Below are positions 26,649-36,970 of a stretch of 64,000 bases of DNA, in pieces (positions within the stretch are counted from its first letter, which is position 1; every line of letters begins with the position of its first letter). Origin of the DNA: Candidatus Gastranaerophilales bacterium. GTDB lineage: Bacteria; Cyanobacteriota; Vampirovibrionia; Gastranaerophilales; Gastranaerophilaceae. Position numbers and translations under genes: made by a program. Location of the stretch: contig CALUYD010000003.1 in NCBI GenBank assembly GCA_944324915.1, positions 1 to 64,000 on the forward strand. The letters are read 5' to 3'. The notes below the pieces were generated by a model. That model searched no databases. It was not told the origin of the DNA and worked only from the letters and a program-made list of their open reading frames with translations.

Positions 26649-27799
26649 CTGTAATGATAGTAGATTTTTCCATTCTTATTAACAATTCCAACCATATTAT
26701 TTAATTTATTAATATCAACATCATTCACATCTAATCTAAACTTTGAATTTGGAACATATTTAATTAAATAAGATTGACCTTGGGCTAATTCATCAAGCCC
26801 TAATATATCGATTATATGATTTCCTCTTACATTATAAGGAAAACCTAGACTTTCAATTAATTTTCGAGTTTTATCTTCAATTACAACTACTTTTTGACTT
26901 GAATCCCCTGAAGGCATAATTTTGCTCATTAAATTTAATTTTTTTAATTCGGCAATTTTTTGTGCTAATTCACTTTCGCTTAATTTTATTAGTGCATTTG
27001 GATTATCAACAACAACCCCGGAAGCATTTCTTGCGCTTTTTTCGCAAAATTCATCCAATGTATCATCAAATCCGCCACATAAAACTTTAATATCTTCTAA
27101 TTCCTTATCAGATAGAGGCTCTGTTAATCTAATTTCATCAGATACATTTTCTGAAATTTTTTTAGAACCTGCACCGGAATTTAAACTTTGAGAAACTTCA
27201 TCTAATGGATTTACTTGAGGTTTTATTTGCTCGACAGAAGAAGAACCAGCAGAAACACCAGCTCCTTTTGATGATTTTTTTCTATTGAATAATTTTCTTT
27301 TTGCCTTAGGTTTTTCAACAGTATCAGAAACTTCAGCAGCAATCGATGATACATCATCTTTTAATTTGGTATCTTTTGCATCATCCCTAAAAAGCTGATT
27401 TAAATTATCTCTAATTCCTTCAAAAAAGCCTTTTTTTGGTGTATCAACATTTTCTGGCTCTATTGAATTAAAATGTTTATCTTTAAAATTTCTAAGTGAA
27501 TCAAATGCGGAATCAAAAATTTTCTTAACTTTTGCAGAATTTTTATACAATAAAGTACCTGCCGCAACTATACCCAAACCTGCAACTGCAACTTTTATAA
27601 TATTTCCAAAATTAATTTTTTTCTTCTGTTTTTCTTCGTTTTTTGGAGTAGTTCTTCTAAAAGTATCAATACTTCCGGCGTTACCTGTATTAATATAATT
27701 AATAAGAGAACCGTTCATGCCCAACACTCTTTGACCACACAAGTCAGTTGTGGACATTAAATTCGAATTTGTACTATTAATGTTTAATCCTCGGTTCAT
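26645..27799 (-). CDS. Membrane-anchored unknown protein
   Basis: The 384-aa protein opens with a polar, Asn-rich leader of about 65 residues, then KKINFGN and one membrane helix (about 69-88, VAVAGLGIVAAGTLLY). A Lys/Asp-rich linker (80-220) leads to a more ordered C-terminal part (from about 230; ELEDIKVLCGGFDDTLDEF). The INFG sequence resembles the tag in other unknown proteins here. No enzyme motif is seen. It converges with the sigma operon over TTAA and is divergent from the GT-C gene, whose -35 box lies 31 bases away. Confidence 0.65.
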   Translation of the reverse strand: MNRGLNINSTNSNLMSTTDLCGQRVLGMNGSLINYINTGNAGSIDTFRRTTPKNEEKQKKKINFGNIIKVAVAGLGIVAAGTLLYKNSAKVKKIFDSAFDSLRNFKDKHFNSIEPENVDTPKKGFFEGIRDNLNQLFRDDAKDTKLKDDVSSIAAEVSDTVEKPKAKRKLFNRKKSSKGAGVSAGSSSVEQIKPQVNPLDEVSQSLNSGAGSKKISENVSDEIRLTEPLSDKELEDIKVLCGGFDDTLDEFCEKSARNASGVVVDNPNALIKLSESELAQKIAELKKLNLMSKIMPSGDSSQKVVVIEDKTRKLIESLGFPYNVRGNHIIDILGLDELAQGQSYLIKYVPNSKFRLDVNDVDINKLNNMVGIVNKNGKIYYHYS

Positions 27800-27829
27800 A
27801 AATTAATAAAGTATTTTTTTATGAAAAAA

Positions 27830-27858
27830 TTGCCAAACTCTATCCTATTTGATATAAA
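27830..27858 (+). promoter_or_regulatory. Promoter for leaderless GT-C gene
   Basis: TTGCCA (27830-27835), a 17-bp spacer and TATAAA (27853-27858) end six bases before ATG 27865, the same geometry as at 20845 and 63735. Confidence 0.7.
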
Positions 27859-27864
27859 AAAACT

Positions 27865-29445
27865 ATGACCGACAAAAAAAATATTTTAATTATAACAATT
27901 TTATTTATTTTAATTAGCATATTTTTCTATTTAAAAACAGGAAATTTTCTAATTGATTTTTCAAGAGAATCATACATTCCATATCAACTAAAAGAAGATA
28001 AAACATTAATAAAAGATATATTTCTAATATACGGTGCATTTGGCTATATAATAAATTCAATATTGTATTCAATTAAAATAAATTTAAACCTTTTAATTAT
28101 TGAAGCACATATTATTTCATATTTAATTTGTATTTTATTTTACTTTATTTTAAATAAATTTTTCGCAAAAAAACTCTCATGTGTGCTAACAATAATATTT
28201 TTACTCACAAGCATATTTTCAAATTCAACATTTTCATTTGTTTTACCATATTCATATTCTACCCTTTGGGGTGTTTTTGGTGCATATTTAGCATTATTCA
28301 GCCTTCTTTATTCAAAAAATAAACTTTTATTTTTATCATTAGGGCTAATATTTGTATCAAAAATAGAATATTTTATACCTATTTTTTTAATAAGCATTTT
28401 TTATTTAATATATAGAAAAGAAAAATTCACTAAAGATTGGCTATTTATTCTTATATTTCCGAGTTTTTGCTTAATTTATTTTTTAATAAATAAAATTGAA
28501 TTTATTGATATTCAAAAAAACTTTTTTTATATAAAAGAAATGCTAAAAAGTAAATCATTAACCTATTTATACAAAGGTCTTGGATGTTATTTTAACTTTG
28601 ATTATTTTAAATATAATTTATTGCTAACTATAAAAACATTTTTTATATTTTTAATTTCATTTATACTATACAAATTTAAAAAACCAATTTGCTCTTATAT
28701 TGCATTAATAATATTGCTTTGCTTTATAAATACAAATTTTGCATTTAATTTAGCAGGTTTTTTAGCAATTATTTTAACTATATTAAATATTAGAAAAAAA
28801 TCTATAACAAAAGAAGAAATATTACTTTTTGCATTTTCAATAACCCTATGCTCAAAATCAATTTTTGCCATAAATTCTCTAAACTATGCCAATTTTGGGT
28901 ATTGCTTGATAATTTATTATATTTATCTTCAAATACAAAAAAATATTGATAAAAAATGGCTGATAAATTCTTTAATTTTAGTTTTCATACTTAATTTTAT
29001 GGGAAATTTGGGATATTTTTTAACCAACAAAAAAGAAAAATTTAAAACTGTAATCGGAAATCTTTATATAAATAAAAATGAAATAAAACTTTTTAAATCA
29101 ACAAACAAATTTATTGAAAAAAATATAAAGCAAAATGAAACTTTTATAGTTTTACCTGAAGGACAAATTTTTAATTTAATACATAAAAAACCCTATAATT
29201 ACTATAATTCAACTTTTACACCTTTGGATTTTGAAACATTTAAAGAAGAAAATATAATAAAAAATCTGCAAAAAAATAAAACAGACTATATTATTTTTTA
29301 TCCCAGAAACACGCAAGATTACGGCAAAAATACAATTTGCTATGATTATGCAGTTGATTTTTGCAAATATATAATAGATAATTATAGACAAGTCGCAAAT
29401 ATAAAAGACGGTAATAACGTATTAATTTTTAAGATAAAAAAATGA
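27865..29445 (+). CDS. GT-C type membrane glycosyltransferase
   Basis: The 526-aa protein has about eleven membrane helices. After helix 1 it carries DFSRESYIPYQL and KDIFLIYGAFGYIIN, matching the D-x-x-R-E...Y-P and YGP-like pattern of bacterial GT-C polyprenyl-phosphate-sugar transferases. The soluble C-terminus (about 400-526) resembles the tail of the 20.9 kb protein in composition. It likely acts in surface glycan assembly; donor and acceptor are unknown. No ribosome site is present. Its stop overlaps rimO by four bases (ATGA). Confidence 0.75.
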   Translation: MTDKKNILIITILFILISIFFYLKTGNFLIDFSRESYIPYQLKEDKTLIKDIFLIYGAFGYIINSILYSIKINLNLLIIEAHIISYLICILFYFILNKFFAKKLSCVLTIIFLLTSIFSNSTFSFVLPYSYSTLWGVFGAYLALFSLLYSKNKLLFLSLGLIFVSKIEYFIPIFLISIFYLIYRKEKFTKDWLFILIFPSFCLIYFLINKIEFIDIQKNFFYIKEMLKSKSLTYLYKGLGCYFNFDYFKYNLLLTIKTFFIFLISFILYKFKKPICSYIALIILLCFINTNFAFNLAGFLAIILTILNIRKKSITKEEILLFAFSITLCSKSIFAINSLNYANFGYCLIIYYIYLQIQKNIDKKWLINSLILVFILNFMGNLGYFLTNKKEKFKTVIGNLYINKNEIKLFKSTNKFIEKNIKQNETFIVLPEGQIFNLIHKKPYNYYNSTFTPLDFETFKEENIIKNLQKNKTDYIIFYPRNTQDYGKNTICYDYAVDFCKYIIDNYRQVANIKDGNNVLIFKIKK

Positions 29446-30746
29446 AAAACAAAGAAACAATTGGAATATTACAGTTTGGCTGTGCAAAAAATCTTGTAGA
29501 TATGGAATTAATGCTTGGTTTATTAACCAAAAATGGCTATAAATATAGCCTTAATCCTGATGATAAAAACATAAAAACAGTCATAATAAACACTTGTTCG
29601 TTCATATCTGACGCAGAAAAAGAAAGTGTAGCATCAATCATAGATATGATTAACAAAGGCAAAAGAGTTATAATTACAGGATGTTTAGCACAAAAACATC
29701 CTGAAGAATTACCAAAATTACTCCCTGAAGTAAAAGGTTTTTTGGGAACTTGCGAATACGATAAAATCATTGAAGCAATTGAGAATAAATCATATACAAA
29801 TATATCTAAAGAACCTGATTATTGCTATCGTGAAGACATTAAAAGAGAACAGATAACAGTTGGATCTTCAAGCTATATAAAAATTGCAGAAGGTTGTTAT
29901 TATAACTGCGGATATTGTGTCATTCCAAAACTTAGAGGTAAATATAAATCAAGAAAAATGGAATGCATAATTGAAGAAGCAAAAGAGCTAGCAAATAAAG
30001 GTGTTAGTGAAATTATATTAATCGCACAAGACACAACAAGCTACGGTCTTGATTTATATAAAAAACCAATGCTTGCAACTCTTTTGACTGAATTAAATAA
30101 AATAGAAAATTTAAATTGGATAAGAGTAATGTATGCTTATCCGACTAATTTCAATGATGAATTAATGGATGCAATAAATAATTTAGATAAAGTCGTTAAA
30201 TATATCGATATACCGCTTCAACATTCTCATATCGACGTTTTAAAGAGAATGAAGCGCCCGGCAATAGATCATAGAAAATTTATTAAAAAATTAAGAAAAA
30301 AAATAAAAAATGTATCAATAAGAACAACTTTTATTGTGGGCTACCCCGGAGAAACAGAAAAAGAATACCAAGATTTATACAATTTCATAGAAGAAATGGA
30401 ATTTGATAAAGTTGGTGTTTTTGAATATTCAAGAGAAAAAAACACTTATGCATATTCTCTAAAACCGCAAATTAAAGCAAATATAAAGAAAAAGAGAAAA
30501 AATGCATTGATGAAATTGCAAAAAAATATTTCAAAAAAAATAAATAAAAATTGGCATAATAAAAAAATTCAATGTATAATAGAAGAGATACATTCTGATG
30601 GCAAAATTGTTGCAAGAAGCTACAAAGACGCCCCTGAAGTGGATGGATTAGTATATATCAAAAGTGATGAATATTTAACACCGGGCGATATTGTCGATGT
30701 AAAAATAACAAAATCAACCCACTATGATATGTACGGTACAGTATAG
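29442..30746 (+). CDS. rimO: Ribosomal protein S12 methylthiotransferase
   Basis: This radical-SAM enzyme adds a methylthio group to a conserved Asp of uS12. The 434-aa product has the N-terminal UPF0004 domain with FGCAKNLVDMELM (residues 9-21, the RimO rather than MiaB form), NTCSFISDAEKES and GCLAQKHPEELP, the SAM-cluster motif GCYYNCGYCVIP near 148-158, and a C-terminal TRAM domain. Length is normal. It is translationally coupled to the GT-C gene, an unrelated function. Confidence 0.93.
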   Translation: MKNKETIGILQFGCAKNLVDMELMLGLLTKNGYKYSLNPDDKNIKTVIINTCSFISDAEKESVASIIDMINKGKRVIITGCLAQKHPEELPKLLPEVKGFLGTCEYDKIIEAIENKSYTNISKEPDYCYREDIKREQITVGSSSYIKIAEGCYYNCGYCVIPKLRGKYKSRKMECIIEEAKELANKGVSEIILIAQDTTSYGLDLYKKPMLATLLTELNKIENLNWIRVMYAYPTNFNDELMDAINNLDKVVKYIDIPLQHSHIDVLKRMKRPAIDHRKFIKKLRKKIKNVSIRTTFIVGYPGETEKEYQDLYNFIEEMEFDKVGVFEYSREKNTYAYSLKPQIKANIKKKRKNALMKLQKNISKKINKNWHNKKIQCIIEEIHSDGKIVARSYKDAPEVDGLVYIKSDEYLTPGDIVDVKITKSTHYDMYGTV

Positions 30747-30774
30747 AATATAAAATATAAAATCTGGAATTAAC

Positions 30775-31173
30775 ATGCAAAAAAATAAAGATAAAAAAAT
30801 AATGGATACATCAATTGCTATCCTACCTATAAGTTCTATTGCTTCAGCGCTTAATGTTCACCAAAGAACACTAAGAATTTATGATAACGAAGGAATACTA
30901 TCTCCTAAAAGGACAGATAAAAATAGACGCAATTATAGTTTGGATGATTTAGAAAAAGCCAAATTAATATTATTTCTTACAAGAAATTTAGCTCTAAATT
31001 TAGCCGGTGTTAAAATTATTTTTGCAATGCTTGAAAAAAATAAAGTTAAGCCTGCTGATTATTTAAGCTACATTGAAAAAATCGCAAAAGAAGCAGGAAT
31101 TGACACTGAAAAACAAGAAAATAATATAGAAAAAACATCCAAAAGAGGAAGAAAACCTAAAGCTGACAAATAG
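30775..31173 (+). CDS. MerR-family regulator, HspR-like
   Basis: The 132-aa protein has an N-terminal winged HTH: ILPISSIASALNVHQRTLRIYDNEGILSPKRTDKNRRNYSLDDLEK (about 17-61). The single-helix EG(I/L)LxPxRT and RNYS pattern matches HspR, the heat-shock repressor, more than metal-sensing MerR; no metal-binding cysteines are present. The C-terminus is Lys-rich (KRGRKPKAD, AT-hook-like). GGAA precedes ATG 30775. It follows rimO by 28 bases and overlaps lipA head-on by 17. Confidence 0.8.
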   Translation: MQKNKDKKIMDTSIAILPISSIASALNVHQRTLRIYDNEGILSPKRTDKNRRNYSLDDLEKAKLILFLTRNLALNLAGVKIIFAMLEKNKVKPADYLSYIEKIAKEAGIDTEKQENNIEKTSKRGRKPKADK

Positions 31174-32035
31174 CTTCATAGGCTTCTTTAGCTTTATATG
31201 AACTTCTTGCCAAGGGTGCAACGATAGGATAAATATTAGTATTTTCTTTTATAAATTCTTCAATTTTACTATATTCATCCAAAGTATAGTATTTTTTAAC
31301 TTCGAGATGCTTTTTTGATGGTCTAATATATTGACCAATAGTCAAAATATCAAGTTTTACGCTATTTAAATCCAAAATTAATTGCTTAATTTCATCAAAA
31401 CTTTCGCCCAATCCTAGCATAAAACCAGATTTTGTAATCATTCCTTTTGTTTTCATATAATTTAAAACATCTAAAGTGCAATCATAATCCGCCATTTGAC
31501 GAGCAATAGGATAAAGTCTTTTAATTGTTTCAATATTATGATTAAAAACATCGGGTCTTGCTTCAACAATTCTATCCAGTGCAATTTTATCCCCTTTAAA
31601 ATCAGGGGTTAAAACCTCAATTTTAACATCATCATTTAATTTTCTTATTAACTCTATTGTATTTTTATAATGAATAGAGCCATAGTCATTATTTTTCTTT
31701 AAGTCATCTCTTGTAACAGAAGTTATAACGCAATATTTTAAACCTAATTCTAAAACCGCTTGAGCTACATGCATAGGTTCATCTAAATCAATTCCCAAAG
31801 GAGTTTTTTGTGAAATATTACAAAAAGCGCAATTTCTTGTGCAAGTATCCCCTAAAATAAGAAAAGTAGCTGTTTTAGACGAATAACACTCGCATTTATT
31901 TGGACATCTGGCACCATCGCAAACGGTATTTAAATTATTTTTTAATAAAACTTTTCTTACTTGTTTATAATTTTCATTATCTAATGAAGCAATTTTTGTC
32001 TTTAAATATTGAGGTAATCTTAAATTATTGTCCAT
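31157..32035 (-). CDS. lipA: Lipoyl synthase
   Basis: This radical-SAM enzyme inserts two sulfurs into protein-bound octanoate. The 292-aa product shows the auxiliary-cluster motif CDGARCPNKCECY (about 38-50), the SAM-cluster motif CTRNCAFC (about 65-72), and the terminal RSSY (APLARSSYKA). It overlaps the lpdA stop by 11 bases and so is the second gene of a lipoate operon. lipB/lplA and lipoyl-bearing proteins are not in the window. Confidence 0.95.
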   Translation of the reverse strand: MDNNLRLPQYLKTKIASLDNENYKQVRKVLLKNNLNTVCDGARCPNKCECYSSKTATFLILGDTCTRNCAFCNISQKTPLGIDLDEPMHVAQAVLELGLKYCVITSVTRDDLKKNNDYGSIHYKNTIELIRKLNDDVKIEVLTPDFKGDKIALDRIVEARPDVFNHNIETIKRLYPIARQMADYDCTLDVLNYMKTKGMITKSGFMLGLGESFDEIKQLILDLNSVKLDILTIGQYIRPSKKHLEVKKYYTLDEYSKIEEFIKENTNIYPIVAPLARSSYKAKEAYEAICQL

Positions 32036-33341
32036 TTTTTACAACCTCTAGAACAGCTTCTGAAAAACTTGGGTGAGGAAAAATCATATCCTCTATTTCA
32101 TCAAGAGGGATTTTTCTATCTATTAAAATATTAAATATAGAAATTAGAGCGCTTGCCTCTTTTGAAACAACGTGAGCCCCAACAATAACATTATCTTTAA
32201 TTATTATCTTAACCAAACCATCATTAGCATTATCACACCAAGATTTTGCCAAAGAAGAAATCAATAATTTCTTGATTATATAGCCATCCTCACCTTGTAT
32301 ATCTTGTTCTCTTAATCCGACGGATGCAATTTCAGGAGTTATATAAATAACGCTAGGACAAGGCTTTTTAACAATCGATTTATCAAATAATATTTTATTC
32401 ATAATTGAATGAGCTTGATATGAAGCGTTGTGAGCTAACATAGTGCTGCCTAAAGCATCACCTGCAACAAATAAATTATCAATTTCGCATGTACCATTTT
32501 GTTCGGGTTTTAATATAAATTCTTCAGCGCATCCATTAATCACAATTTTAGGCAAGATAGGCTTTCTACCTACTGCAACCAAAATACAATCCACATCAAA
32601 AGCACTTTGCGAATTTAAAATAACTAAATCATCCGAAACGCTTGTTATATAATCATTTTTATAATATTCAATTTTTGATTGTTTTAATATTCGCTCTATT
32701 CTTTTTTGCAAATCAACATCTAAATTAGGCGCAAGAAAAGGAGCTTTTTCAATTATTTTTACACTGCAACCAAAAGATGATAAAATTTTTGCCCATTCTA
32801 AACCAATAGCGCCGCTTCCCACTATTGCAATTCTAGATGGTAATTTTTGCATATTAAATAAATCATCTGACGAAACAACAAATTCGCCATCAAAAGGCAA
32901 ACCAGGAAGTTCTATTGGGCAAGAGCCTGTTGCAATAATGATATTTTTGGCTTCATACAAATTATCATCAGCATATATCTCGATATTATCGTAATTTATA
33001 GTTAATTCAGCTTGGGCTCTAACTATATCAATCTTTTTTGATAATGTTGAATTAAGTAATTTATTAAATTTATTTACTATTTCAATTTTTCTATCTAATA
33101 TGTTTTGCCAATTATAATCAGGCGCAGAAAAAACATTAATTCCAAGTTTAGAACAGTCTTTTATTTCATCATATAAATTTGCTGAATGTAATATTGCTTT
33201 AGTTGGAATACATCCCATATTTAAGCATGTTCCGCCTATTTCACCTTTTTCAAAGGCAATGACTTTTAAACCATTTTTTAAAGCTATATTTATCGCTTCT
33301 AAACCTGCTACTCCAAGACCTATGACAGCTAAATCGTACAT
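32025..33341 (-). CDS. lpdA: Dihydrolipoyl dehydrogenase
   Basis: This FAD enzyme reoxidises dihydrolipoyl groups for 2-oxoacid dehydrogenase or glycine cleavage complexes. The 438-aa product has GLGVAGLEAA-like FAD site (residues 8-17), the redox pair GGTCLNMGCIPTK (Cys39, Cys44), the NAD site GSGAIGLEWAK, GDALGSTMLAH and the C-terminal base HPSFSEAV. It is somewhat short. TGGAGA precedes ATG 33341. lipA follows in the same operon. Confidence 0.92.
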   Translation of the reverse strand: MYDLAVIGLGVAGLEAINIALKNGLKVIAFEKGEIGGTCLNMGCIPTKAILHSANLYDEIKDCSKLGINVFSAPDYNWQNILDRKIEIVNKFNKLLNSTLSKKIDIVRAQAELTINYDNIEIYADDNLYEAKNIIIATGSCPIELPGLPFDGEFVVSSDDLFNMQKLPSRIAIVGSGAIGLEWAKILSSFGCSVKIIEKAPFLAPNLDVDLQKRIERILKQSKIEYYKNDYITSVSDDLVILNSQSAFDVDCILVAVGRKPILPKIVINGCAEEFILKPEQNGTCEIDNLFVAGDALGSTMLAHNASYQAHSIMNKILFDKSIVKKPCPSVIYITPEIASVGLREQDIQGEDGYIIKKLLISSLAKSWCDNANDGLVKIIIKDNVIVGAHVVSKEASALISIFNILIDRKIPLDEIEDMIFPHPSFSEAVLEVVKNGQ

Positions 33342-33354
33342 ATTTTCTCCATTT

Positions 33355-34473
33355 TTATTTATTTATTATAGAATATACTACATCATTTGCAACCACATAA
33401 GCACTTGACCAGCAATTCTGTAAATTAAATCCTCCGCAAAAGCCGTCAATATCTAATATTTCTCCGCAAAACCAAAGATTATCAGATACTTTAGATTTAC
33501 AATTTTTATCTAAAGAATTTAATTCAACTCCGCCGCTATTAACAATTTCACCCAAATTAGAGTTAGAAATAACATCTAAATTTAAAACCGAGTAACTTAT
33601 TAATTTTTCTTTTGAAACTTCGCAACATTTTTTATTATAATCATCAACTATTGCAAAAGCTAAAGATTTTGGAATTAATTTTGAAACTAAATTTCCTATT
33701 GATTTTTTAGGATTTTCCTTAATTAAAGAATATAAATCATCTATATTAAATAATCTTATTGAAATTGAATAAGGAAAAGGTTTATCAACATTAATTGAAG
33801 ACAATTTAAAAGCCAAGGGTCCTGATATACCGTCATTTGTAAATACAAAAGCGCCGTCTAGAGAATTTACACTAACCCCTTTTGGGTAAATAAAATTATC
33901 AATTTTAAGAGCACAGAGTGCTTTTTTAAAAGGTTTAAAAGGTTGATTAAAACTTTTTATAAGATTTTGCGTACCCCTTGAACCGCAAGCAAGAATTATT
34001 CTATCGAATTTTTCTAAATCTTTCTTATCTTTAATATCCTTATTTTCTAATTTTACATTTTTATATCTAAAAAGCGCAGTTAATAATTTGTCTTTAACAT
34101 CTTTTGCACTATTTGATTTTGGAAAAATTCGACCGTCATCTTGAATGTATGTATCAATACCTAATGATTTAAAAAAATCCAAAGAATCAAAACTAAAATG
34201 ACGAGAAAACAAAGAATATAAAAATTTTTCACCTCTTGGATAATTTGAAGCAAACTCTTTTATATCAGAAATAGAATTAGTTATATTACATCTTCCGCCA
34301 CCTGTCACTAAAAGCGTTCTAAGAGCTTGAGATTTATCAAATATAGTTAAAAAATAATTATTAAAATTACGCTCTTGAAACTTTTTTAAAATATTTAATG
34401 CGCAATATATACCAGAAGGACCAGCACCAACAATGGCAATTTTAAATATTTTATCTTGGCAAAACTGTTCCAT
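33355..34473 (-). CDS. HI0933/BaiN-family flavoprotein
   Basis: The product, 372 aa from ATG 34473, belongs to the HI0933-like NAD(P)/FAD-dependent oxidoreductases. It shows VGAGPSGIYCALNIL at the start, the family signature GGGRCNITNS near residue 60, and the closing FCGEILDIDGFCGGFNLQNCWSSAY. Reported members act on varied substrates (bile acids, aminoacetone), and none is implied here. GGAGG lies 12 bases before the chosen ATG. The start lies inside folK (23-base overlap), and lpdA follows 13 bases beyond its stop, so folK, this gene, lpdA and lipA may form one operon. Confidence 0.82.
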   Translation of the reverse strand: MEQFCQDKIFKIAIVGAGPSGIYCALNILKKFQERNFNNYFLTIFDKSQALRTLLVTGGGRCNITNSISDIKEFASNYPRGEKFLYSLFSRHFSFDSLDFFKSLGIDTYIQDDGRIFPKSNSAKDVKDKLLTALFRYKNVKLENKDIKDKKDLEKFDRIILACGSRGTQNLIKSFNQPFKPFKKALCALKIDNFIYPKGVSVNSLDGAFVFTNDGISGPLAFKLSSINVDKPFPYSISIRLFNIDDLYSLIKENPKKSIGNLVSKLIPKSLAFAIVDDYNKKCCEVSKEKLISYSVLNLDVISNSNLGEIVNSGGVELNSLDKNCKSKVSDNLWFCGEILDIDGFCGGFNLQNCWSSAYVVANDVVYSIINK

Positions 34474-34957
34474 ATAAATAAACATCCTCCGGATTAGAAA
34501 GCTCATCATACAATTCAGATATAGTTTTCTTAAATACAGGATGAACTAAATCAGATTTAACTTCTAACATTGGAACTAAAACAAAAGCCCTAAGATGCAT
34601 AAAAGGGTGCGGAACAATAAGATTTTTAGATGAAATCACCAAATCATCATACATTAAAATATCGATATCAATAGCCCTTTGTGACCATTTTTCATTTTCT
34701 TTTCTTATTCTTCCTAATTGAACCTCGATATTTTGGCAATATTGAAGCAATTCCTGAGGAGAATAATCCGTATCAATTGCGAGCGCCGCATTTATAAACC
34801 ATTCTTGATTTTTATTACCCCAAGGCTCTGTTTCATAAAAAGATGATGTTTTAACAATTTTTATTTTATCGGACATAGATAGCGTTGCAACCGCTTGCTG
34901 TATATTTGACAGTCTATCGCCAAGATTAGAACCTATGGATAAAAAAACTCGTGACAT
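34451..34957 (-). CDS. folK: Hydroxymethyl-dihydropterin pyrophosphokinase
   Basis: HPPK transfers pyrophosphate from ATP to hydroxymethyldihydropterin in folate synthesis. The 168-aa product opens FLSIGSNLGDR, with SSFYETEPWG (about 38-47), GRIRKENEKWSQRAIDIDILMYDD (the signature with catalytic acidic residues) and VPHPFMHLRAFVLVPM. AAAGGA precedes ATG 34957. It heads a minus-strand run of four genes and diverges from ftsH. Confidence 0.95.
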   Translation of the reverse strand: MSRVFLSIGSNLGDRLSNIQQAVATLSMSDKIKIVKTSSFYETEPWGNKNQEWFINAALAIDTDYSPQELLQYCQNIEVQLGRIRKENEKWSQRAIDIDILMYDDLVISSKNLIVPHPFMHLRAFVLVPMLEVKSDLVHPVFKKTISELYDELSNPEDVYLYGTVLPR

Positions 34958-35041
34958 TATTAATTATTCCTTTAGTATATTATACATTTTATAATTATTT
35001 TGATATAATATCAATAAGTATTTAGTATTTTAGAGGAGCTT

Positions 35042-36937
35042 ATGAATAAAAATCAATCTATCGGAATTTATTTGCTTATCGGTGTATTTTTAATTGCAGC
35101 CTTGTCTGTTGCGTTTAAAGGTCCTAATACATCAACAAGCGAGATTTCATACACTCAATTTTTAAACAAAGTCCAAATGGGCTCAATTGAAAGCGTGTAT
35201 ATTGCAAAAGATACAATAACCGCAATTCCAAAAAATCAAGAAGTAAAAAAAGAAGCACCTAAAAATCAAAACACTCCAAACTCTCTTGGTTTTGGAAATT
35301 TAGAGCAAACAACTCCAAAGGTACAATTTAGAGTTCAAATTCCTGAAGGTGATAAAGATTTATACGAGCTTCTTAAAAATAAAAATGTAGAAATACAAGT
35401 TGCAAAACCACAAGACGGCTCTTGGATGAGTATGATGGGTTCAGTAATAATTCCTATAATATTTATTGCAATAATGATAATTCTAATATTAAAAGGAATT
35501 CAACAAACAGGCTCATCTGCACTTAATTTTGGTAAATCAAAAGCAAAACTTTTAGCTGATGACAAAATTAAGATAACATTCAAAGACGTTGCAGGTATAG
35601 ATGAAGAACGCCAAGAACTTGAAGAAATAGTTGATTTTCTAAAAAATAGCGAAAAATATACTAAATTAGGAGCAAAAATACCAAAAGGCGTGCTTTTAGT
35701 AGGCGCTCCTGGTACAGGTAAAACTCTTATGGCTAAAGCAGTTGCAGGCGAAGCCGGAGTTCCATTCTTTTCAATTTCCGGTTCAGATTTCGTTGAAATG
35801 TTCGTAGGTGTAGGTGCAAGTCGTGTAAGAGATTTATTTGAACAAGCAAAAAAACACCAACCATGTATGATTTTTATTGATGAAATCGATGCAGTAGGTC
35901 GCCAAAGAGGAGCAGGCATGGGCGGTGGTCATGATGAACGTGAACAAACACTAAACCAATTGCTTGTTGAAATGGATGGATTTGATGAAAACACAAATAT
36001 AATCGTAATTGCAGCAACAAATAGACCTGATATTTTAGATAGCGCTCTACTTCGTCCGGGCAGATTTGATAGACAAATCTATGTTAATGAGCCTGATGTA
36101 AAAGGCAGAGAAGAAATCTTAAATGTTCATGCAAAAAATAAGAAATTAGCTTCAGACGTTGACCTTAAGGCTCTAGCTAAAAGAGTACCGGGTTTTACAG
36201 GTGCCGATTTAAAAAATCTTTTAAATGAAGCGGCGCTTTTAGCTGCAAGAAATGACGAAGAATCAATTTCAATGAATGATATTGATAAATCAATTGATAG
36301 AGTTATAGCAGGTATCGAGAAAAAATCGACCGTTTTAACTCAAGAAGATAAAGAAAGAACAAGCTATCATGAAGCAGGTCATGCTGTAATTTTAAAAATG
36401 CTTGAAGATTGCGAAGAAGTACAAAAAATCTCAATTATTCCAAGAGGAAGAGCGTTGGGTCTTACTTGGTACACACCAAAAGACGATTCAAAACATCAAA
36501 CAAAAAGAAAACTTTTAGCTCATATAACAGACCTTTTAGGCGGTCGTGTAGCAGAAGAACTTGTATATGGCGACAACATTTCAACAGGCGCTTCAAATGA
36601 TATGCAAAGAGCAACAAAACTAGCAAGAAATATGGTAGCTCAATGGGGTATGAGTGAAAAAATGGGTAGTATGACTTATGGTCAACCAAATGAACATGTG
36701 TTTATGGGTCGTGATTTTGGTCAAACTAAGGATTATTCTGAACAAGTTGCCTATGAATTAGATAAAGAAGTTAAAAGAATAATTGATGAAAAATATGCTT
36801 TAGCAAAACAAATTCTAACAGAAAACAGAGATATTCTAAACGAGCTTGCAGCTTCTCTTTTAGAACATGAAACAATTAACGCTGAAGAATTTGATGAAAT
36901 AATTGAAAAAGTAAAACAAAGAAGAGAAAATAAATAA
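35042..36937 (+). CDS. ftsH: ATP-dependent zinc metalloprotease FtsH
   Basis: This membrane-bound AAA+ protease degrades damaged membrane and regulatory proteins. The 631-aa product has two membrane helices (about 8-26 and 132-153) enclosing a periplasmic domain, Walker A GAPGTGKT (221-228), Walker [17 protein letters not shown], the second region of homology with RPGRFDRQI, and zinc site HEAGH (443-447). GAGGAG precedes ATG 35042. A TATAAT at 35004-35009 is the likely -10, giving a leader of about 25 bases. Confidence 0.97.
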   Translation: MNKNQSIGIYLLIGVFLIAALSVAFKGPNTSTSEISYTQFLNKVQMGSIESVYIAKDTITAIPKNQEVKKEAPKNQNTPNSLGFGNLEQTTPKVQFRVQIPEGDKDLYELLKNKNVEIQVAKPQDGSWMSMMGSVIIPIIFIAIMIILILKGIQQTGSSALNFGKSKAKLLADDKIKITFKDVAGIDEERQELEEIVDFLKNSEKYTKLGAKIPKGVLLVGAPGTGKTLMAKAVAGEAGVPFFSISGSDFVEMFVGVGASRVRDLFEQAKKHQPCMIFIDEIDAVGRQRGAGMGGGHDEREQTLNQLLVEMDGFDENTNIIVIAATNRPDILDSALLRPGRFDRQIYVNEPDVKGREEILNVHAKNKKLASDVDLKALAKRVPGFTGADLKNLLNEAALLAARNDEESISMNDIDKSIDRVIAGIEKKSTVLTQEDKERTSYHEAGHAVILKMLEDCEEVQKISIIPRGRALGLTWYTPKDDSKHQTKRKLLAHITDLLGGRVAEELVYGDNISTGASNDMQRATKLARNMVAQWGMSEKMGSMTYGQPNEHVFMGRDFGQTKDYSEQVAYELDKEVKRIIDEKYALAKQILTENRDILNELAASLLEHETINAEEFDEIIEKVKQRRENK

Positions 36938-36970
36938 TAAAAAAGACCTCATAAACTGAGGTCTTTTTTT
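36938..36970. terminator. Bidirectional intrinsic terminator
   Basis: AGACCTCA (36944-36951) and TGAGGTCT (36957-36964) form a hairpin flanked by an A-run and a T-run. It serves ftsH on + and the zinc-ribbon gene on -, whose stop codon lies at its right edge. Confidence 0.88.
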